In this document: piece by piece, positions 5,427 through 6,898 of the stretch
Position numbering within the stretch: position 1 is the stretch's first letter
How the letters are laid out: each line of letters begins with the position of its first letter
NCBI GenBank assembly: GCA_045628085.1
Contig: JAZQOZ010000125.1
Location: forward strand, 1 to 6,898
Direction: 5' to 3'
Length of the DNA stretch: 6,898 bases
From: Firm-04 sp045628085
GTDB taxonomy: Bacteria; Bacillota; Clostridia; Oscillospirales; Ruminococcaceae
The notes under the pieces: model-generated
The model's input: the letters and a program-made list of their open reading frames with translations, nothing else
The model's database searches: none
Told to the model about the DNA's origin: nothing
Program-made: the position numbers and the translations under genes

Positions 5427-5957
5427 TTATTCCGACTGATACCCCAGCAGCCTTCCGATCGGTGCTGCCAGTGCGAAAAAGAGCTTTTGTCCCCAGATGC
5501 ATTTCGGCGCATAGAGCTGATCCGGCGTTTTCCGGCAGAGCACCGCGATCTGAAGCAGACTCGGCACGCCCTTTTTATTCACCTTTCCGGCTCTTGCCTG
5601 CCGGAATGCAACATTATAATAGTCTTCAAATGCCATCGCCGGACTGATCTTTGATTTCACATGCATGACGCCCTTACCGCTGTTCCAGCCTGTGTGAACC
5701 GTTCCGGGCGGGATCAGCAGCCTGTCTCCTGCATGATACACATGCACCTTGCCGTTCATCGAAACGGAAAGCTCACCTTTGATCACTTCAAATTCCTCCG
5801 AAACGATCGGATGAAAATGCTTCGGTGCGATCGGCTGTCCCTCTTTGGAATAATAATCATATGCAACAAATTCGCCGTTCGTCGTTGCAGCGGTATCCGT
5901 AAACACGATTTTCTCACCGGACACCGGATTCACAATGGCATCACCCGGCTGTACCAT
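5427..5957 (-). CDS. Single-domain cupin protein
   Basis: This 176-residue protein has one complete cupin barrel. Motif 1 is HFHPIVSE followed by six residues and Gly (H47, H49, E54, G61). Motif 2 is GDRLLIPPGTVHTGWN (77-92), matching the consensus exactly, with H88 as the fourth metal ligand. A metal (Fe, Mn, Zn or Ni) should therefore bind. The C-terminal part (130-172), with VPSLLQIAVL and a hydrophobic APIGRLLGY end, resembles a widespread family of small uncharacterised bacterial cupins. I chose ATG 5957 because GGAGGG lies eight bases before it; the ATG at 5963 has only two bases of spacing. It overlaps the end of the reductase gene by 17 bp, so it is co-translated with the synthase. 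Enzyme (oxidation, isomerisation), binding or sensory roles are all possible. The function is unknown. Confidence 0.88.
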   Translation of the reverse strand: MVQPGDAIVNPVSGEKIVFTDTAATTNGEFVAYDYYSKEGQPIAPKHFHPIVSEEFEVIKGELSVSMNGKVHVYHAGDRLLIPPGTVHTGWNSGKGVMHVKSKISPAMAFEDYYNVAFRQARAGKVNKKGVPSLLQIAVLCRKTPDQLYAPKCIWGQKLFFALAAPIGRLLGYQSE

Positions 5958-6898
5958 ACCCATTTCCCTCCGTTTCCTTCGGCAAAAAGCCTGTCCGAAT
6001 GCAATAATCCAGCATTTTGCGCAAGAACTGTGCATCTGTCTTCTTCCACGCAAATCCGAGCTTCGACAGCACCGCGCACGTTCGGCTGCAAAGCAGCGTG
6101 AAATGCGTTTCATCAGGCACAGAAAACAGTCTTGTGTGCAGAATGAATTCTCTGATATAATCGCCGAGCGCTTCGGAATTATACTGCGTATACAGCAGAT
6201 CCAGAAATGCATCTGCGGACATGACCTGCGGCGCAATGCCAATCTCATGCAGGATCGCAGACAATGCGGCTGTGGAAAGCTGATGCGGATTGAACAGATG
6301 ATAATTCTGATTGCCGCCGTCATTGGAAAAGACAAGCCGCACCATGCTCTCCGCGATCTGGTCAATATACGAGAAATCCATCATCCGGACATTGGTGTCC
6401 GGCACGGCACCCAGCATAAGCATGGCACGCAGCGTTTTGTAGAATCCGTTGGTATCAATATTCTCCTGGAAAACGCCGGTCTCCGAATCGGCAATCAGAT
6501 TTCCGACGCGGTAAATATTGGCTGAAACGCCCTGCTGCCGCGCCTCCTGTACATACCGTTCCGCCTGCAGCTTCGTCTCCGTATAGTAATTGGTTACGAT
6601 CTGCCCGACATCGCTGTCATCCTCCGTGAACAGGAAGAACGGCGTCTCTGAAACAACGCCCTCTGCCACACCGATCGTCGACACATGATGCAGCGCCTTC
6701 GGCTTTCCTTCCTGCGCAAACGCGCCCAGCCGCCGGATCAGCTCCGCATTGATCTCCGAGAACTCAGAATGATGCCCGTAATGCCGGACATTTGCGGCGG
6801 TATTGATGATGCAGTCTGTTTTCTCTGAGAGCAGATGAAAGTCTGCATCCGAAAGACCGAACTGCGGTCTGATCAGATCGCCCTCCAGAATGCGGAGC
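5941..6898 (-). CDS. Thioester reductase (R) domain, C-terminal part of a probable NRPS (5' end outside window)
   Basis: The last 318 residues of a protein truncated by the right edge are visible. They form most of a short-chain-dehydrogenase-like terminal reductase domain that uses NAD(P)H to release a carrier-bound thioester as an aldehyde, or further as an alcohol. Visible landmarks, numbered from the edge, are EGDL (5-8), CIINTAANVRHYGH (29-42), HHVSTIGVAEG (70-80; catalytic Ser/Thr region), YTETK (Y105, K109; the Tyr-xxx-Lys pair), YRVGNL (129-134) and the helical substrate-binding C-terminus. The GxxGxxG nucleotide loop should lie just outside the window. The frame stays open through the edge, so the GTG at 6684 is internal. 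Similar domains end NRPS, PKS and carboxylic acid reductases. The downstream carrier-activating transferase and exporter favour an NRPS. I infer that adenylation and carrier domains precede it. Confidence 0.9.
   Translation of the reverse strand, partial: LRILEGDLIRPQFGLSDADFHLLSEKTDCIINTAANVRHYGHHSEFSEINAELIRRLGAFAQEGKPKALHHVSTIGVAEGVVSETPFFLFTEDDSDVGQIVTNYYTETKLQAERYVQEARQQGVSANIYRVGNLIADSETGVFQENIDTNGFYKTLRAMLMLGAVPDTNVRMMDFSYIDQIAESMVRLVFSNDGGNQNYHLFNPHQLSTAALSAILHEIGIAPQVMSADAFLDLLYTQYNSEALGDYIREFILHTRLFSVPDETHFTLLCSRTCAVLSKLGFAWKKTDAQFLRKMLDYCIRTGFLPKETEGNGYGTAG
5966..5971 (-). promoter_or_regulatory. Ribosome binding site deciding the cupin start
   Basis: The minus strand reads GGAGGG, two bases before the ATG at 5963 and eight before the ATG at 5957. 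Normal spacing favours 5957. The site lies inside the 3' end of the reductase coding region, consistent with translational coupling. Confidence 0.6.

Noticed and set aside
5345..5512. 56-residue N-terminal extension of the ATPase
   Set aside because: It crosses the hairpin and the end of the cupin gene, has no family similarity, and lies upstream of the GGGAGG site at 5355-5360.
5964..6365. N-terminal extension of the cupin frame
   Set aside because: The Arg/Cys/Ser-rich residues are an out-of-frame reading of the reductase gene. A good ribosome site supports the start at 5957.
1..6898. CRISPR array, tRNA, rRNA or known riboswitch
   Set aside because: No regularly spaced repeats, cloverleaf-type sequence or recognisable riboswitch core was seen on either strand by eye.

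Overview
The window looks like part of a Gram-positive, anaerobic Clostridia-type chromosome, plausibly a gut Ruminococcus/Oscillospiraceae-like bacterium. This is inferred from strong AGGAGG-type ribosome sites, a sigma-A-like promoter with an extended -10, a two-domain FtsX-type ABC exporter, an IS66-type transposase remnant and a clostridial-style Nudix protein. No rRNA or tRNA is present to place it more precisely.

The right three quarters (about 1683-6898, minus strand, read right to left) is the 3' end of one tightly packed operon. First comes the C-terminal part of a large enzyme ending in an NAD(P)-dependent thioester reductase (R) domain, cut by the right edge of the window. It is followed by a small single-domain cupin (17 bp overlap), an 82-bp gap with a strong hairpin, an ABC ATPase, an FtsX/MacB-like permease (starting at TTG directly after the ATPase stop), and an Sfp-type 4'-phosphopantetheinyl transferase (TGATG overlap). 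An intrinsic terminator at 1625-1654 ends the operon.

The genes fit a nonribosomal peptide (or hybrid) biosynthetic cluster. The transferase would load carrier domains, the R domain would release the chain reductively as an aldehyde or alcohol, the ABC pair would export the product or give self-protection, and the cupin is an unassigned accessory protein. Reductase-terminated NRPS clusters of gut Clostridia are known to give peptide aldehydes (protease inhibitors) and derived pyrazinones, so that product class is the leading hypothesis. The adenylation domains that would define the product lie outside the window.

The left quarter (1-1682) is AT-rich scar and intergenic DNA. It holds a decayed IS66 transposase fragment with short repeats around it, a promoter driving a Nudix hydrolase gene whose C-terminal third does not resemble its family, and a 604-bp stretch without a convincing gene but with several terminator-like hairpins on both strands.
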